From: CBDCWO01 sp965223405
GTDB taxonomy: Bacteria > Bacteroidota > Bacteroidia > Chitinophagales > Saprospiraceae
Assembly: GCA_965223405.1 (NCBI GenBank)
Contig: CBDCWO010000004.1
Location: 62,001 to 126,000, forward strand
Reading direction: 5' to 3'
Length of the DNA stretch: 64,000 nt
Shown: positions 53,183-62,653 of the stretch, in pieces
Position numbering within the stretch: the first letter of the stretch is position 1
Layout: every line of letters starts with the position of its first letter
Translations under genes and position numbers: made by a program
Notes under the pieces: model-generated
The model's database searches: none
What the model was told of the DNA's origin: nothing
The model's input: the letters and a program-made list of their open reading frames with translations, nothing else

Positions 53183-55840
53183 TTATTTCTCGTTCTCTGA
53201 GATGATTTGCAGGATTTTATTGAGAGCTAACATGGATTCAATAGGTGTCATAGTATTCAAATCCAGCTCTGTCAATTCCCGATATACCATTTCCCATAAA
53301 GGATCTTTGGATTCGAATATGTTTAACTGGACAGGAGATTGGGGAGGAACAAAGGTCTTTTCAATGTTTGAATCCGATTTGCCGGACTGGGTCCTGGCCT
53401 CCAGCTGCTTTAATATTTGATTTGCTCGTTCGATCACTTGAGGGGGCATCCCGGCCATTTTAGCCACATGTATTCCAAAACTATGACTACTTCCACCTTC
53501 CACCAATTTACGTAAAAAAATAATCCGGTTTCCAACTTCCTTTATAGATACATTGTAATTTTTAATGCGATGATAATCTCTGGTCAGATCGTTCAATTCA
53601 TGATAATGGGTCGCAAACAGGGTTTTGGGGCGAGCAGTAGTATTTTCATGAAGGTATTCAGCAATGGACCAGGCTATTGAAATGCCATCATAGGTACTGG
53701 TCCCTCTACCAATTTCATCGAGTAGGATTAAACTTCTTTCGGTAATGTTGTTGAGGATATTGGAGGTTTCGTTCATCTCTACCATAAACGTGGATTCTCC
53801 TGATGAGATATTGTCAGAAGCACCTACGCGAGTATATATTTTATCCAGGTAGCCTATTCTGGCGTATGAAGCAGGAACAAAACTGCCCATCTGTGCCATT
53901 AAGCAAATCAATGCCGTTTGTCTAAGAACTGCTGATTTTCCAGACATATTTGGACCCGTGATCATTAATATTTGTTGTTCTTCATTGTGTATTTCCAAAT
54001 CATTAGGTACATACTGTTCGCCCAATGGCAGTTGCTTTTCTATCACCGGATGCCGGCCATCTTTAATTTCGATTTGTAATCCATCATCAATAATGGGTTT
54101 GGCATAACGGTTCTTTTTGGCAGCGGTTGCAAAGGACAGTAGGCAATCAATTCTGGCAACAAGTCGAGCATTTTGTTGAAACGGCTCTACGTATTCCAAA
54201 AGATCATTGACCAAATTTTGGTAAATGGCTAATTCCAGTTGGCTTACTTTTTCTTCCGCACCCAGGATTTTGGTTTCCAGTTTCTTAAGTTCATCTGAGA
54301 TGTACCTTTCGGCATTGGTCAGGGTTTGTTTCCGAATCCAGTGATCGGGTATTAAGCCTTGATCTTTGTATTTATTAGTTACTTCCAAGTAATATCCGAA
54401 TACGTTATTAAAACCGATCTTTAAATTGGTAATACCGGTTTTCTGTGCTTCTGTTTGCTGAATTTCCAGCAGCAGTTCTTTGCTGTTTTGAATGATATTT
54501 CGAGTTTCATCCAGTTCTTCTGAAACTCCGGATGCAATTACATTTCCCTTTAGGATATTTACAGGTGGATCTTCTTGGAGGATATCGTTGATTTTTTTGC
54601 TGATGGCTTCACAGAGCTTGATACCGGCAGCGACCTGCACCAGTTCAGCTAATTGACTGCTATGGAGAAGTTCTTGGATTGGTTTTAAAGCTTCCAGAGC
54701 CCTTCTGATTTGCAGGATTTCTCGTGGATTTATTTTGCCTACTGCAATTCGAGAAACCAATCGCTCCAGATCTCCAACAATATGGAGTTGCGCTTCCATA
54801 TCCCGAGACTGATCCGGGTGTTCGAAAAACCAGGCCACGATGTTTAAGCGCTTTTGGATGGCAGCAATTGACACTAGTGGAAACATCATCCATTTACGCA
54901 ACATACGTGCACCCATAGGAGATACCGTATGATCTATAATCTCTATAAGTGGCACTCCTCCTTCATGAGTACTTTGCAACAACTCCAGATTTCGGATGGT
55001 AAACCGGTCCAACCAAACATATTCCTTTTCATGAATACGACGGATGGACCGAATGTGTTGGAGTTGCGTATTTTCCGTTGTCCCCAAATAATGGATCACC
55101 GCACCAGCAGCAATTTTGGCTAAATTCAGATCGTCAATTCCGAATCCTTTTAAATTGGAAAGCTGGAAGTGGGATAATATTTTGTCTAATCCGTATTCTT
55201 CCGTAAATACCCAATCATCAAGGGGAAAAATATAGACATTATCACTAATGCGATTTTTATAATGGGAAATTTTTGACTTAGGTAATAAAATCTCGGATGG
55301 GGCAAAACTCTGGATAAGCTTCATGACATAATCGTATTGCCCTTCGGACGCAAAAAATTCACCAGTACTGATATCCAGGAATGCAACTCCAACTAGATTC
55401 TTAGGACCCGGATTGAATACGGCCAGAAAATTATTCTCCCGGTGATTTAAAAGGTTATCACCGATTACCACTCCAGGAGTAACCATTTCCGTGACGCCTC
55501 TCTTAACGATTTTCTTGTGTTTGCTGGGAGGTTCTAATTGTTCACATATGGCAACCCGATATCCTGCCTTAACCAATTTGGGGAGGTATGTATCTAAAGA
55601 ATGAAATGGAAACCCTGCCAATTCCACATCACTGCCACCATTATTTCTGCTGGTCAGAACGATACCAAGTATTTTGGCGGCTTTGACAGCATCTTCTCCG
55701 AAGGTCTCATAAAAATCACCAACTCTAAACAACAAAATGGCATCAGGGTATTTGGCCTTTACTTGTGCATATTGCTGCATCAGGGGAGTAACTTTGGTAT
55801 TACCCTTTGACTTGGTGTTTTTTTGCCTTACCTTACCCAT
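53183..55840 (-). CDS. mutS: DNA mismatch repair ATPase MutS
   Basis: This 885-residue protein has the mismatch-recognition motif FYE (residues 43-45 in GDFYETFGED), a connector and core (VWLDRFTIRNLELLQ), clamp and lever helices. The ATPase domain has Walker A GPNMSGKSA, Walker B ILLDEIGRGTSTYDG and the HTH-linked FATHYHEL. It recognises base mispairs and starts repair with MutL. It is the standard MutS1 type in length and motifs; no domain is missing. It is divergent from the TerB-like gene (183-base region) and convergent with DUF502. Confidence 0.97.
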   Translation of the reverse strand: MGKVRQKNTKSKGNTKVTPLMQQYAQVKAKYPDAILLFRVGDFYETFGEDAVKAAKILGIVLTSRNNGGSDVELAGFPFHSLDTYLPKLVKAGYRVAICEQLEPPSKHKKIVKRGVTEMVTPGVVIGDNLLNHRENNFLAVFNPGPKNLVGVAFLDISTGEFFASEGQYDYVMKLIQSFAPSEILLPKSKISHYKNRISDNVYIFPLDDWVFTEEYGLDKILSHFQLSNLKGFGIDDLNLAKIAAGAVIHYLGTTENTQLQHIRSIRRIHEKEYVWLDRFTIRNLELLQSTHEGGVPLIEIIDHTVSPMGARMLRKWMMFPLVSIAAIQKRLNIVAWFFEHPDQSRDMEAQLHIVGDLERLVSRIAVGKINPREILQIRRALEALKPIQELLHSSQLAELVQVAAGIKLCEAISKKINDILQEDPPVNILKGNVIASGVSEELDETRNIIQNSKELLLEIQQTEAQKTGITNLKIGFNNVFGYYLEVTNKYKDQGLIPDHWIRKQTLTNAERYISDELKKLETKILGAEEKVSQLELAIYQNLVNDLLEYVEPFQQNARLVARIDCLLSFATAAKKNRYAKPIIDDGLQIEIKDGRHPVIEKQLPLGEQYVPNDLEIHNEEQQILMITGPNMSGKSAVLRQTALICLMAQMGSFVPASYARIGYLDKIYTRVGASDNISSGESTFMVEMNETSNILNNITERSLILLDEIGRGTSTYDGISIAWSIAEYLHENTTARPKTLFATHYHELNDLTRDYHRIKNYNVSIKEVGNRIIFLRKLVEGGSSHSFGIHVAKMAGMPPQVIERANQILKQLEARTQSGKSDSNIEKTFVPPQSPVQLNIFESKDPLWEMVYRELTELDLNTMTPIESMLALNKILQIISENEK

Positions 55841-55996
55841 TGATCAATTTGAGGTGAATTTCTTAAATTAAAAATAAATAATATATTTTTTTTTCATATT
55901 TCAGTTGATTAAACGACTTTAATAACTCATTTTACGCTTTTAGAAAACTTGATCGCAACAAAACTTGTTTTAAATAACAGGGGAAACAAATTTTAT

Positions 55997-56004
55997 TATT
56001 TTTG
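55997..56004 (+). promoter_or_regulatory. putative Bacteroidota -7 box for the TerB-like gene
   Basis: TATTTTTG matches TAnnTTTG and lies 20 bases before the ATG at 56024. It supports that ATG instead of the in-frame start at 55949, whose transcript would have to begin upstream of this site. Confidence 0.5.
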
Positions 56005-56023
56005 CGCAGCTAAACTAAACGAC

Positions 56024-56500
56024 ATGATTCCCGAATTCGAAAAATTAGATCGTAAAGAAGTCAACCGCTTGGTCAATGCTATTCCTTTGATTACCGTGTT
56101 AATTGCTGGGGCAGATGGAAACATAGATATGAAAGAGAGGGAATGGGCAAAGAAAGTAACTAATATCCGTACATTCGCTTCCAACGATATTTTGCAGGGT
56201 TACTATGGACTTGTAAACGATAAGTTTGAAAAGAAGTTAGACCATTTTATTAAAGATTTACCTGATGATGTATGGGATAGAAATAGGGAGATTTCTAAGA
56301 AATTGGAAAAACTCAACCCTATTCTGGAAAAATTAGATCAGGCGTATGCTCACTATCTGTACCGTAGTTTTAAAAGCTTTGCCAAACATGTGGCAAATTC
56401 TTCAGGAGGATTTTTGAAGTTTTGGGCTGTATCATCTGAGGAAAAAGAATGGTTGGATATGCCGATGTTAAGACCCATTGAATTACCAGAGGAGGATTAG
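56024..56500 (+). CDS. TerB-like protein of unknown function
   Basis: This 158-residue soluble protein starts at MIPEFEKLDRKEVN. Residues about 15-45 (ITVLIAGADGNIDMKEREWA) match the first helix pair and acidic loop of the TerB / DjlA-like fold, where D-x-N-x-D-type residues often bind metal. The rest is helical (KKLEKLNPILEKLDQAYAHYLYRSF) and ends with SSEEKEWLDMPML. Homologous proteins are common in the phylum without known role. It is divergent from mutS. It has no signal peptide. Confidence 0.65.
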   Translation: MIPEFEKLDRKEVNRLVNAIPLITVLIAGADGNIDMKEREWAKKVTNIRTFASNDILQGYYGLVNDKFEKKLDHFIKDLPDDVWDRNREISKKLEKLNPILEKLDQAYAHYLYRSFKSFAKHVANSSGGFLKFWAVSSEEKEWLDMPMLRPIELPEED

Positions 56501-56561
56501 ACCCACTGAGATCAATTGGTGTCTTAAAGTAGAGATTGTAATTGGCCCGGAGTAAATTGGA

Positions 56562-57182
56562 TCACATATTTTCAATTTCACCTCTCGTGGAATACGCTTT
56601 GATCAAATTATAAACACCAAAAATGATCAATCCATAAAACAATATTGACTTTCCCCCTGATGCTGGACCGATCATCGTAAATAGTGAAAGCCCAATGCCA
56701 GCAATTATACTAGCAAGCCCTAAGGTGAGATAGTTTCTTTTTTCCTCACCGGTAATTTTGAAGTTATGTTTTTTATAAAAATCGATCCTCCGATAGATAT
56801 CAAATTCCGTGAAAACTTTATTTTGCACTTGGCTTACAATATCGAGTTCTTCGTAATTTAATTTAACCAGTTCGTCCACCTTTTTTTTACATTCAGATTG
56901 TATAAGTTTGGTTTGGCTGTTCTTAATGGCATCCATTACATCTTCTTCTAGAAAGTCAAATTCCAGTCTGTGTTCATCGAACGAACCATCAATTAAATAT
57001 TCTTTAATCTTGGGGCCATATTGATGGCTTAACAAGTTATTTGCACTGCGCATGATTTCATCAACCTGTTGGGGATAGTACCCTTTAGTGCTGAGTTCAT
57101 TCCTGACTTCTTTATTGCTTATTTTGTTTGACAGCTTATCAGCTGCATTCTTAGCCATTTCAATTTTTTCTTGATATTTCAT
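56562..57182 (-). CDS. unknown protein with C-terminal membrane anchor
   Basis: This 206-residue protein has a helical, charged N-terminal part of about 145 residues (KSNKISNKEVRNEL-like, IMRSANNLLSHQYGPKIKEYL, KKKVDELVKLNYEELDIVSQVQNKV). Two transmembrane helices at the end follow (YLTLGLASIIAGIGLSLFTMIG, SILFYGLIIFGVYNLIKAY). It would be a tail-anchored cytoplasmic-facing protein. I recognise no family. It is convergent with the TerB-like gene and alone in its transcription unit. Confidence 0.6.
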   Translation of the reverse strand: MKYQEKIEMAKNAADKLSNKISNKEVRNELSTKGYYPQQVDEIMRSANNLLSHQYGPKIKEYLIDGSFDEHRLEFDFLEEDVMDAIKNSQTKLIQSECKKKVDELVKLNYEELDIVSQVQNKVFTEFDIYRRIDFYKKHNFKITGEEKRNYLTLGLASIIAGIGLSLFTMIGPASGGKSILFYGLIIFGVYNLIKAYSTRGEIENM

Positions 57183-57628
57183 ATTTGTGTATTTTGTTAA
57201 ACTTTTTTGTTATAACCTCTTTCCATGGCTTCCGTGAATAAATTATCAATCGAACTCAGGCCAAAAGGATCGGAATTTTAGTTATAAAGATGTAAAAATT
57301 GAGAATCATAAATTCAGGAAATAACAAAGTACTGGGTTCACCTGCAGCTTGATCTTTTAGTGAAATAGGATGAGATAAAGGCTTTCGGTGTTCCATAATT
57401 TGATGAATTGGATATTGGTGCTGGAAGATAATTAAGTTGGAATAATCCGAGGGTAAAACTGATAAAGATCATTGCTAAATTCAAAGGAAAATCGTTGTGA
57501 ACATGTGTGATAGTATTTGATGAAATGGTTCTGGTTTCTAAGACTGAAAAAATTGGATGTAGATTGCAATAATTTGCCATCATACAAACGAGTCCATTCG
57601 TTAATAAAAAAGAGATACCGTGAAACAA
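57183..57628. other. intergenic region, 446 bases
   Basis: This region between divergent genes is A+T-rich and has no frame that I trust. An antisense open frame of 101 codons across it has an unnatural composition. No RNA gene, repeat or clear promoter box was seen. Confidence 0.4.
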
Positions 57629-58825
57629 ATGAAATTTCGACACATCTTTATAGTATGTATTGCCCTGATTCAGATGAAAGCCGGATTATGTCAGGCTCAT
57701 AAATCGACTCTTTTTATTGGCAATAGCCATATCTTTTATAGTGACATGCCAACCCATTTTTTCCGCTTGTGTAGATCGGTAGGAGATACTTTAATTGTTG
57801 GTCAAAGAGCCCCAGGAGGGTGGGGATTATCAACACATCTGGAATCTTCGGAGACCATGAGGAGAATTAAAGAAAGAAACTGGGATTATATCATCCTTCA
57901 GGAAAGCAGGGGTGGCCTGTTGTCCGCAAATTTTGATCAGGTTATTACCTCAGCAAGTTCTTTAAAGGATTCGATCAAGCGCAATAGTATTTGTACTCGT
58001 ATCCTGTGGGACATGATTCACCCTGCAACACTGGATATGCGATTAGCTGAGAATTCCTTTTTAATAGCGGATTCCTTGGGTTTTGAAATTGCTCCAGTCT
58101 GGGAAGCCTGTTTTGATTTACCATTAAATGGATGGGTGAATTTATTATTGGATGGGAATCATCAAAATGTAAAGGGTGCATACCTGACCGCATGTGTTTT
58201 TTATTCAACTATTTTTCATCGGTCCTGTGAAGGTAGAAACACCTATTTTCCTGAGGGAATTTCTTCAATTGAAGCAAGACAGTTTCAACAGGTAGCCTGG
58301 AATATAGTTTCTGATTTTGGGAAATGGAATATTGATAGCGTGGATGTAAGTGCCCAATTTGATGTTTCTATACTTCCGGAACACAAGATTTCAATCAGTA
58401 ATTTCTCCGAAAATGCCACAAGTTTTATATGGACTTTTGGAGATGGTGGAATCTCTTATGAATTCTCTCCGACTCATCAATACGCAAAGGGAGGGCAATA
58501 CGTGATTTCCCTAACTGCCAAGTCGGGCTGTAAGTGGGATCTAAAGGGGCAATCCATTTCATTGTCGGCCACTGCCCGAAATTTCCCTGATACGGCATTT
58601 AATAACGTTAAAGTAAGCTACAATCCGAATACGAACAGGCTCCGTATCTTGAATGCTCCTGCTTGTCATTTAGTCCTGTACTCCGTGGATGGCAAAATAA
58701 TAACAACAAGAAAACCGATAGAGGATCAAACTGAAATCGGGATACCTGGAAATCTTCCGGGAATAATATTGCTCACTCTGCAAAAAGGGAATGCGATTAA
58801 GACATTTAAAATTATCAACTTATAA
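57629..58825 (+). CDS. secreted SGNH-type hydrolase with PKD domain and T9SS sorting domain
   Basis: This 398-residue protein starts at MKFRHIFIVCIAL (ATG 57629; a GTG at 57620 is possible) with a signal peptide ending GLCQ. Residues about 25-225 resemble the SGNH/GDSL hydrolase fold (LFIGNSHIFYSDMP with GNS in place of GDS, YIILQESRGG, LLLDGNHQNVKGAYLTACVF with an Asp and His). A PKD domain follows (about 250-310, FIWTFGDGG, FSPTHQYAKGGQYVISL). The end is a short T9SS type A sorting domain (VLYSVDGKIITTR). It would be a secreted esterase or carbohydrate-acting enzyme. Catalytic residues are plausible but not certain. Confidence 0.75.
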   Translation: MKFRHIFIVCIALIQMKAGLCQAHKSTLFIGNSHIFYSDMPTHFFRLCRSVGDTLIVGQRAPGGWGLSTHLESSETMRRIKERNWDYIILQESRGGLLSANFDQVITSASSLKDSIKRNSICTRILWDMIHPATLDMRLAENSFLIADSLGFEIAPVWEACFDLPLNGWVNLLLDGNHQNVKGAYLTACVFYSTIFHRSCEGRNTYFPEGISSIEARQFQQVAWNIVSDFGKWNIDSVDVSAQFDVSILPEHKISISNFSENATSFIWTFGDGGISYEFSPTHQYAKGGQYVISLTAKSGCKWDLKGQSISLSATARNFPDTAFNNVKVSYNPNTNRLRILNAPACHLVLYSVDGKIITTRKPIEDQTEIGIPGNLPGIILLTLQKGNAIKTFKIINL

Positions 58826-58893
58826 TATAGTGTAAGGAGGTAAATTTGAGGTATGGTCAGAAACACCAGTGATGTACCATTTTATTGAGAGGA

Positions 58894-60138
58894 TTATCCT
58901 TTACGTTTCTTTTTTCTCTTTATTTGTTCAAATTGATCAATTTCCTGCATCAAGGCACGATAATCGTGCTTCCTTTCATTTGCAATGTTAAGGGTATTAC
59001 GATATTCTTCAGTACCGATTTTAATCTCCATTATGGCCCGATCCAAAAAAGTCTGGATTTCCGAGAGGATATTATTTTCTTGAGGAGCGCAAAAGGAATA
59101 GGCCAATCCTTTGTTTTTTGCTCTACCGGTTCGTCCTACTCGGTGAACGTAATTTTCTGGTACTTCAGGTAGGTCGTAATTTATCACAATTCCAACATTT
59201 GGTATGTCAATACCCCTCGCCGTCACATCTGTCGCGATCAGCAGGTTTGTGTCACCTGACTTAAAACGTTGTAGTACTTGGGATCTACTATGTTGATTTT
59301 TGTCACTATGGATGGTCATGGCAGGAATACCTACCCTTTCCATGGCCTTCGATACCCTCTCTGCTCTTACTTTGGTGCGCACAAAAGTTAAGATTTTGGT
59401 ATTAGGATTTTCAATAATCACCCGCTCTAGAAAAAATCTTTTATGTTCCATTTCGACATGAACAACATAATGCAGGATGTTCTTGGCCACCGGATCTTTT
59501 GGTGATAATTGGATGCGGATGGCATTTTGATTGACCAATGAATAGGCAATTTTCTTGATTTTATTGTTGATTGTGGCCGAGAAAAATAAAGTTTGTTTGC
59601 GTTTTGGGAGTTTCCTTACCAAATCTTTAATGTCTTGTACAAATCCGAGATCCAACATATGATCCGCTTCATCCAAAACCAAAATTTCGATTCCGGCTGT
59701 TCTTAAATGCCCTTGACTGATTAAATCAAACATACGACCTGGGGTGGCAATCACAATATCTACACCTGATGTGAGTTTATCTATTTGTGGTTCTTGATTA
59801 ACTCCCCCAATTATCGCGAGGGTTTTTACGGTCGTGTAACGCGAGATGTCCAGAAATACTCGATCCACCTGAACTGCCAATTCATGGGTAGGGACCAACA
59901 CCAAACATTTGATTCCTCCGGCCCTCCTCTGGTTTTTCTTTAATTTATATAGGATATCGACTATCGGTGCTGCGAATGCCAGTGTTTTACCTGTGCCTGT
60001 TTGAGCAATGGCCAAAAGATCCTCACCCTGTAAAATGTTAGGAATAGATTTATATTGGATATCTGTTGGACGTTTGTAACCAAGTCTGGCCAATCCCTTT
60101 TTTACCTTTTCATCAAATCTATAATCCGTAAATTTCAT
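58894..60138 (-). CDS. DEAD-box RNA helicase (RhlE-like)
   Basis: This 414-residue protein starts at MKFTDYRFDEKV. Motifs: Q motif RPTDIQYKSIP, Walker A AQTGTGKT, PTHELAVQ, LDEADHMLDLGF (DEAD), SATI, then TDVTARGIDIP and HRVGRTGRA in the second RecA domain. The short C-terminal extension is basic (IKRKKKRKG). It unwinds RNA, likely in ribosome assembly or RNA decay. It lies 214 bases after the permease gene on the same strand; the region between carries a GGGTGT repeat in its sense strand. No unusual residues are seen in the core. Confidence 0.93.
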   Translation of the reverse strand: MKFTDYRFDEKVKKGLARLGYKRPTDIQYKSIPNILQGEDLLAIAQTGTGKTLAFAAPIVDILYKLKKNQRRAGGIKCLVLVPTHELAVQVDRVFLDISRYTTVKTLAIIGGVNQEPQIDKLTSGVDIVIATPGRMFDLISQGHLRTAGIEILVLDEADHMLDLGFVQDIKDLVRKLPKRKQTLFFSATINNKIKKIAYSLVNQNAIRIQLSPKDPVAKNILHYVVHVEMEHKRFFLERVIIENPNTKILTFVRTKVRAERVSKAMERVGIPAMTIHSDKNQHSRSQVLQRFKSGDTNLLIATDVTARGIDIPNVGIVINYDLPEVPENYVHRVGRTGRAKNKGLAYSFCAPQENNILSEIQTFLDRAIMEIKIGTEEYRNTLNIANERKHDYRALMQEIDQFEQIKRKKKRKG

Positions 60139-60225
60139 CTTAACCACAAGATACGTTCAAATCAGTATAGCCTGGTACAAATTGTCGATTTGAATATCTC
60201 TCATTTTTCGCCGGAGGCTACTACT

Positions 60226-60274
60226 AGCAAAGCACACCCTCGCCTTCGCCAAGGCTACGGCGAGCAAAGCACAC
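60226..60274. repeat. 12-base direct repeat flanking an imperfect palindrome
   Basis: AGCAAAGCACAC occurs at 60226-60237 and at 60263-60274. Between them is TCGCCTTCGCC-AAGGC-TACGGCGA, an imperfect inverted repeat that is much richer in G+C than the flanks. It may be a copy of a dispersed extragenic palindromic repeat, but only one copy is in this window, so this is a guess. Confidence 0.4.
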
Positions 60275-60348
60275 TCTCACTCACACTCACACCCACACCC
60301 ACACCCACACCCACACCCACACTCACACTCACACTCACACTCACACCC
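60270..60348. repeat. hexanucleotide repeat ACACCC / ACACTC
   Basis: About 79 bases of tandem hexamers: ACTCAC-type units at both ends and five CCC runs at 60292-60318 spaced three bases apart, plus one at 60346. On the reverse strand this is (GGGTGT)n, with four or more GGG runs separated by TGT, a canonical G-quadruplex pattern. It lies between the permease stop and the helicase start. Confidence 0.9.
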
Positions 60349-60351
60349 AAT

Positions 60352-62574
60352 TTATTCATATTCTTCACTGACCACCCTTCCAATCAGGGCTTTTACCCGG
60401 TGATGATGTTTGACCATAATAACGGTTTTGTCTGATTCTTTGGCCAATTTTTCAGGGATACTGCCAAAGAGGATCTGTTGATAGATACTATCCCGGGTGG
60501 CTCCAACCACGATGGTATCGTATTCATCTGCTATGGATTCGATACCTTGAGGAATGGATTCATGGTAGACAATCATACTTTTGGCATCATAGCCGTTATG
60601 TTTTTTGATTCGACTTTTCGCCTCATTCAAATCATTTTCTATGGCTTGAGTTATTTCCATATCCCTTTTTCCAGTAGCAACTCTGCATAAGGTTAAACTT
60701 CCTCCCAGCGCATGTACAATGGAGGCTGAATAGAGTTCTGCAGCCTTTGCATGTTCACCACCACCGGTTGGTAGAAGTATATTTCGAATAGTTTGCTTTT
60801 TGCTTAATTTGATCAACATAATGTCTCTACGGGCATGTGTAACCACAGCATCAGTAACTCTACCCAGGATTTTGTCCGCACTGGTAGAAAATCCTTTCCA
60901 TCCAAGAATGATGAGTTGGCAATGGTATTCTCGGGCGGTCTCAAGTATGGCTTTGGCGGCATTATAACCTATTCGAAGTATGGCTGTTACTTGAACACCC
61001 AGTTTTTCACCTTCTTTTTGAGCATAATCAAGAAACTCCCTTTCTTCTTCCAATTCAGAGAAACTATAATCCAGTGGCATTTGTTGGGGAACGGTATGTA
61101 CTTTCAACAACACGAGAATGGCACCTTGTTCTTTAGCTAATCCTGCAGCCAATTTGATCATTGTGTTTACATTGGCTGGATTGGATATCGGAAGTAAAAG
61201 ATGAGGTCGCTTAGAGCTTTTCTCTGCTGCAAATCTGCCTACGGCAACTTTTGATTTTTCACCGGGAATGGCTTCTTCTTCGTGTTGAGCCCCCTTCCAT
61301 GAAATAAATCCAACAAAACCCAGAATTAGACAGACAATCGCAAAAATAACGGTACTGGGATGTGCAAAGAGTTGGATCAAGAGATACAAATTGGCAAGTA
61401 TTCCCAGAATCGGGAGTACAGGCACAAACGGAACCCGAAATGTTCTTCTGATGTTTGGGAATTTCTTGCGATGGACGATTAGAGCGATGTTGACCATGAT
61501 TAAAGCAAACAACAATACTGTGTCTGCGAAGTGAGCTAAACTTTCCAAAGGTAGAATCAAAATAAAAAGAAGGATCAGTCCACAAACGGCAAACAAGGCC
61601 ATAATTGGAGTTCTGGTCCTATTATTTATCAACCCAATTTCTCTCGGCAGATGTCCTAATTGACTCATTGCCAGGGCTACTCTGGATCCCGCCATTATGG
61701 AAGCATTGGATGCCGAAATCATAGAAAATATGGCTCCTCCTACGATGACCATTCCACCGATTCCGCCCAAATATTTTGTCGCTGCGATGCCCATGGCTGC
61801 TTCAGTGTACTCGGATAAGTCTGCAGCAATGGTTACCAATACTACAAATATGTAAAGTACGGTTACCACTCCAACCGACCAGAAAATGGCTTTAGGAATG
61901 TTTCTTCTAGGCTTTTTAACTTCACCAGCTGAAGCTGCTATCGCCGAAAATCCAAAAAAGGTAATAAATACCAATGCTGAAGTTTGAGCGATGGCTACCA
62001 CGTCAGTATTAATTTTGTCAATTATTTCAACGGGATTGACAAAACGGAGACCTCCGGCAATAAACCAAATCAACAACAAAACCTTTGCGGCGGTCACTAT
62101 TATTTGGAACTTTCCGGATTCTTTGGTACCCTTGATGTTTAGCATTGTAAGTGCTATCAGTACTACAATTCCAGAGGCACTCTCCAAGGGTGTTTCCATT
62201 ATAAATTCAAAAAAATAGCTGGATAAACTTGCAATGTAAAATGCACAACTGGATGCATAACCTAGAAACAACGAAAATCCAACCAAATAGGCTAGGGGTG
62301 CTGTAAATGTTTTTCGGGCGTAAAGATAACCTTCCCCACTACGTGGATAAATGGAAACAAATTCACAATAAGTCAAGGCAGTAAATAAAGAGACTACTGC
62401 AGCTAATCCAAAAGAAATTATCGCCGAAGTGCCAACGTTCCGAATAGCCAGACCGGATAAAGTAAAAATTCCAGCAGCGATCATGGTACCTATTCCGATA
62501 GCTAATGCTGAACTAAGTCCCAGTTCACGACCTAATTCAGTCTTGACTCTTGAAGATTGCTTTGGTTCTGACAT
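60352..62574 (-). CDS. APC-superfamily amino acid permease fused to two UspA domains
   Basis: This 740-residue protein starts at MSEPKQSSRVKTEL (ATG 62574; a TTG at 62595 also exists). Residues about 20-430 are a 12-helix APC permease (GIGTMIAAGIFTLSG, the conserved first-helix loop; IYPRSGEGYLYAR; FFGFSAIAASAGEVKKPRRNIP). Residues about 455-740 carry two UspA-type nucleotide-binding domains (HLLLPISNPANVNTMIKLA, LIILGWKGF; then NILLPTGGGEHAKAA, TIVVGATRDSIYQQILFGSIPEKLA with the G-x-x-x-x-(L/I)FGS pattern). The Usp part may sense ATP or stress and control transport. Such fusions are known in the APC family. It is the first gene of the permease-helicase pair on the reverse strand. Confidence 0.9.
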   Translation of the reverse strand: MSEPKQSSRVKTELGRELGLSSALAIGIGTMIAAGIFTLSGLAIRNVGTSAIISFGLAAVVSLFTALTYCEFVSIYPRSGEGYLYARKTFTAPLAYLVGFSLFLGYASSCAFYIASLSSYFFEFIMETPLESASGIVVLIALTMLNIKGTKESGKFQIIVTAAKVLLLIWFIAGGLRFVNPVEIIDKINTDVVAIAQTSALVFITFFGFSAIAASAGEVKKPRRNIPKAIFWSVGVVTVLYIFVVLVTIAADLSEYTEAAMGIAATKYLGGIGGMVIVGGAIFSMISASNASIMAGSRVALAMSQLGHLPREIGLINNRTRTPIMALFAVCGLILLFILILPLESLAHFADTVLLFALIMVNIALIVHRKKFPNIRRTFRVPFVPVLPILGILANLYLLIQLFAHPSTVIFAIVCLILGFVGFISWKGAQHEEEAIPGEKSKVAVGRFAAEKSSKRPHLLLPISNPANVNTMIKLAAGLAKEQGAILVLLKVHTVPQQMPLDYSFSELEEEREFLDYAQKEGEKLGVQVTAILRIGYNAAKAILETAREYHCQLIILGWKGFSTSADKILGRVTDAVVTHARRDIMLIKLSKKQTIRNILLPTGGGEHAKAAELYSASIVHALGGSLTLCRVATGKRDMEITQAIENDLNEAKSRIKKHNGYDAKSMIVYHESIPQGIESIADEYDTIVVGATRDSIYQQILFGSIPEKLAKESDKTVIMVKHHHRVKALIGRVVSEEYE

Positions 62575-62653
62575 GGATTTTTTCGACTTTGGCAATCAAT
62601 ATAGGAGATAATTTTAAATTATAATAAAAAGAAATATGTCTTGTAAGCTTGGA

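Noticed and set aside
57338..57643. Reverse-strand frame of 101 codons in the gap before the SGNH-PKD gene
   Set aside because: It overlaps the start of that gene, has no family features and no promoter or coupling signals.
60055..60435. Plus-strand frame with (TPTP)/(TLTL) repeats
   Set aside because: It is only the translation of the hexamer repeat; no start context, domain or conserved end.
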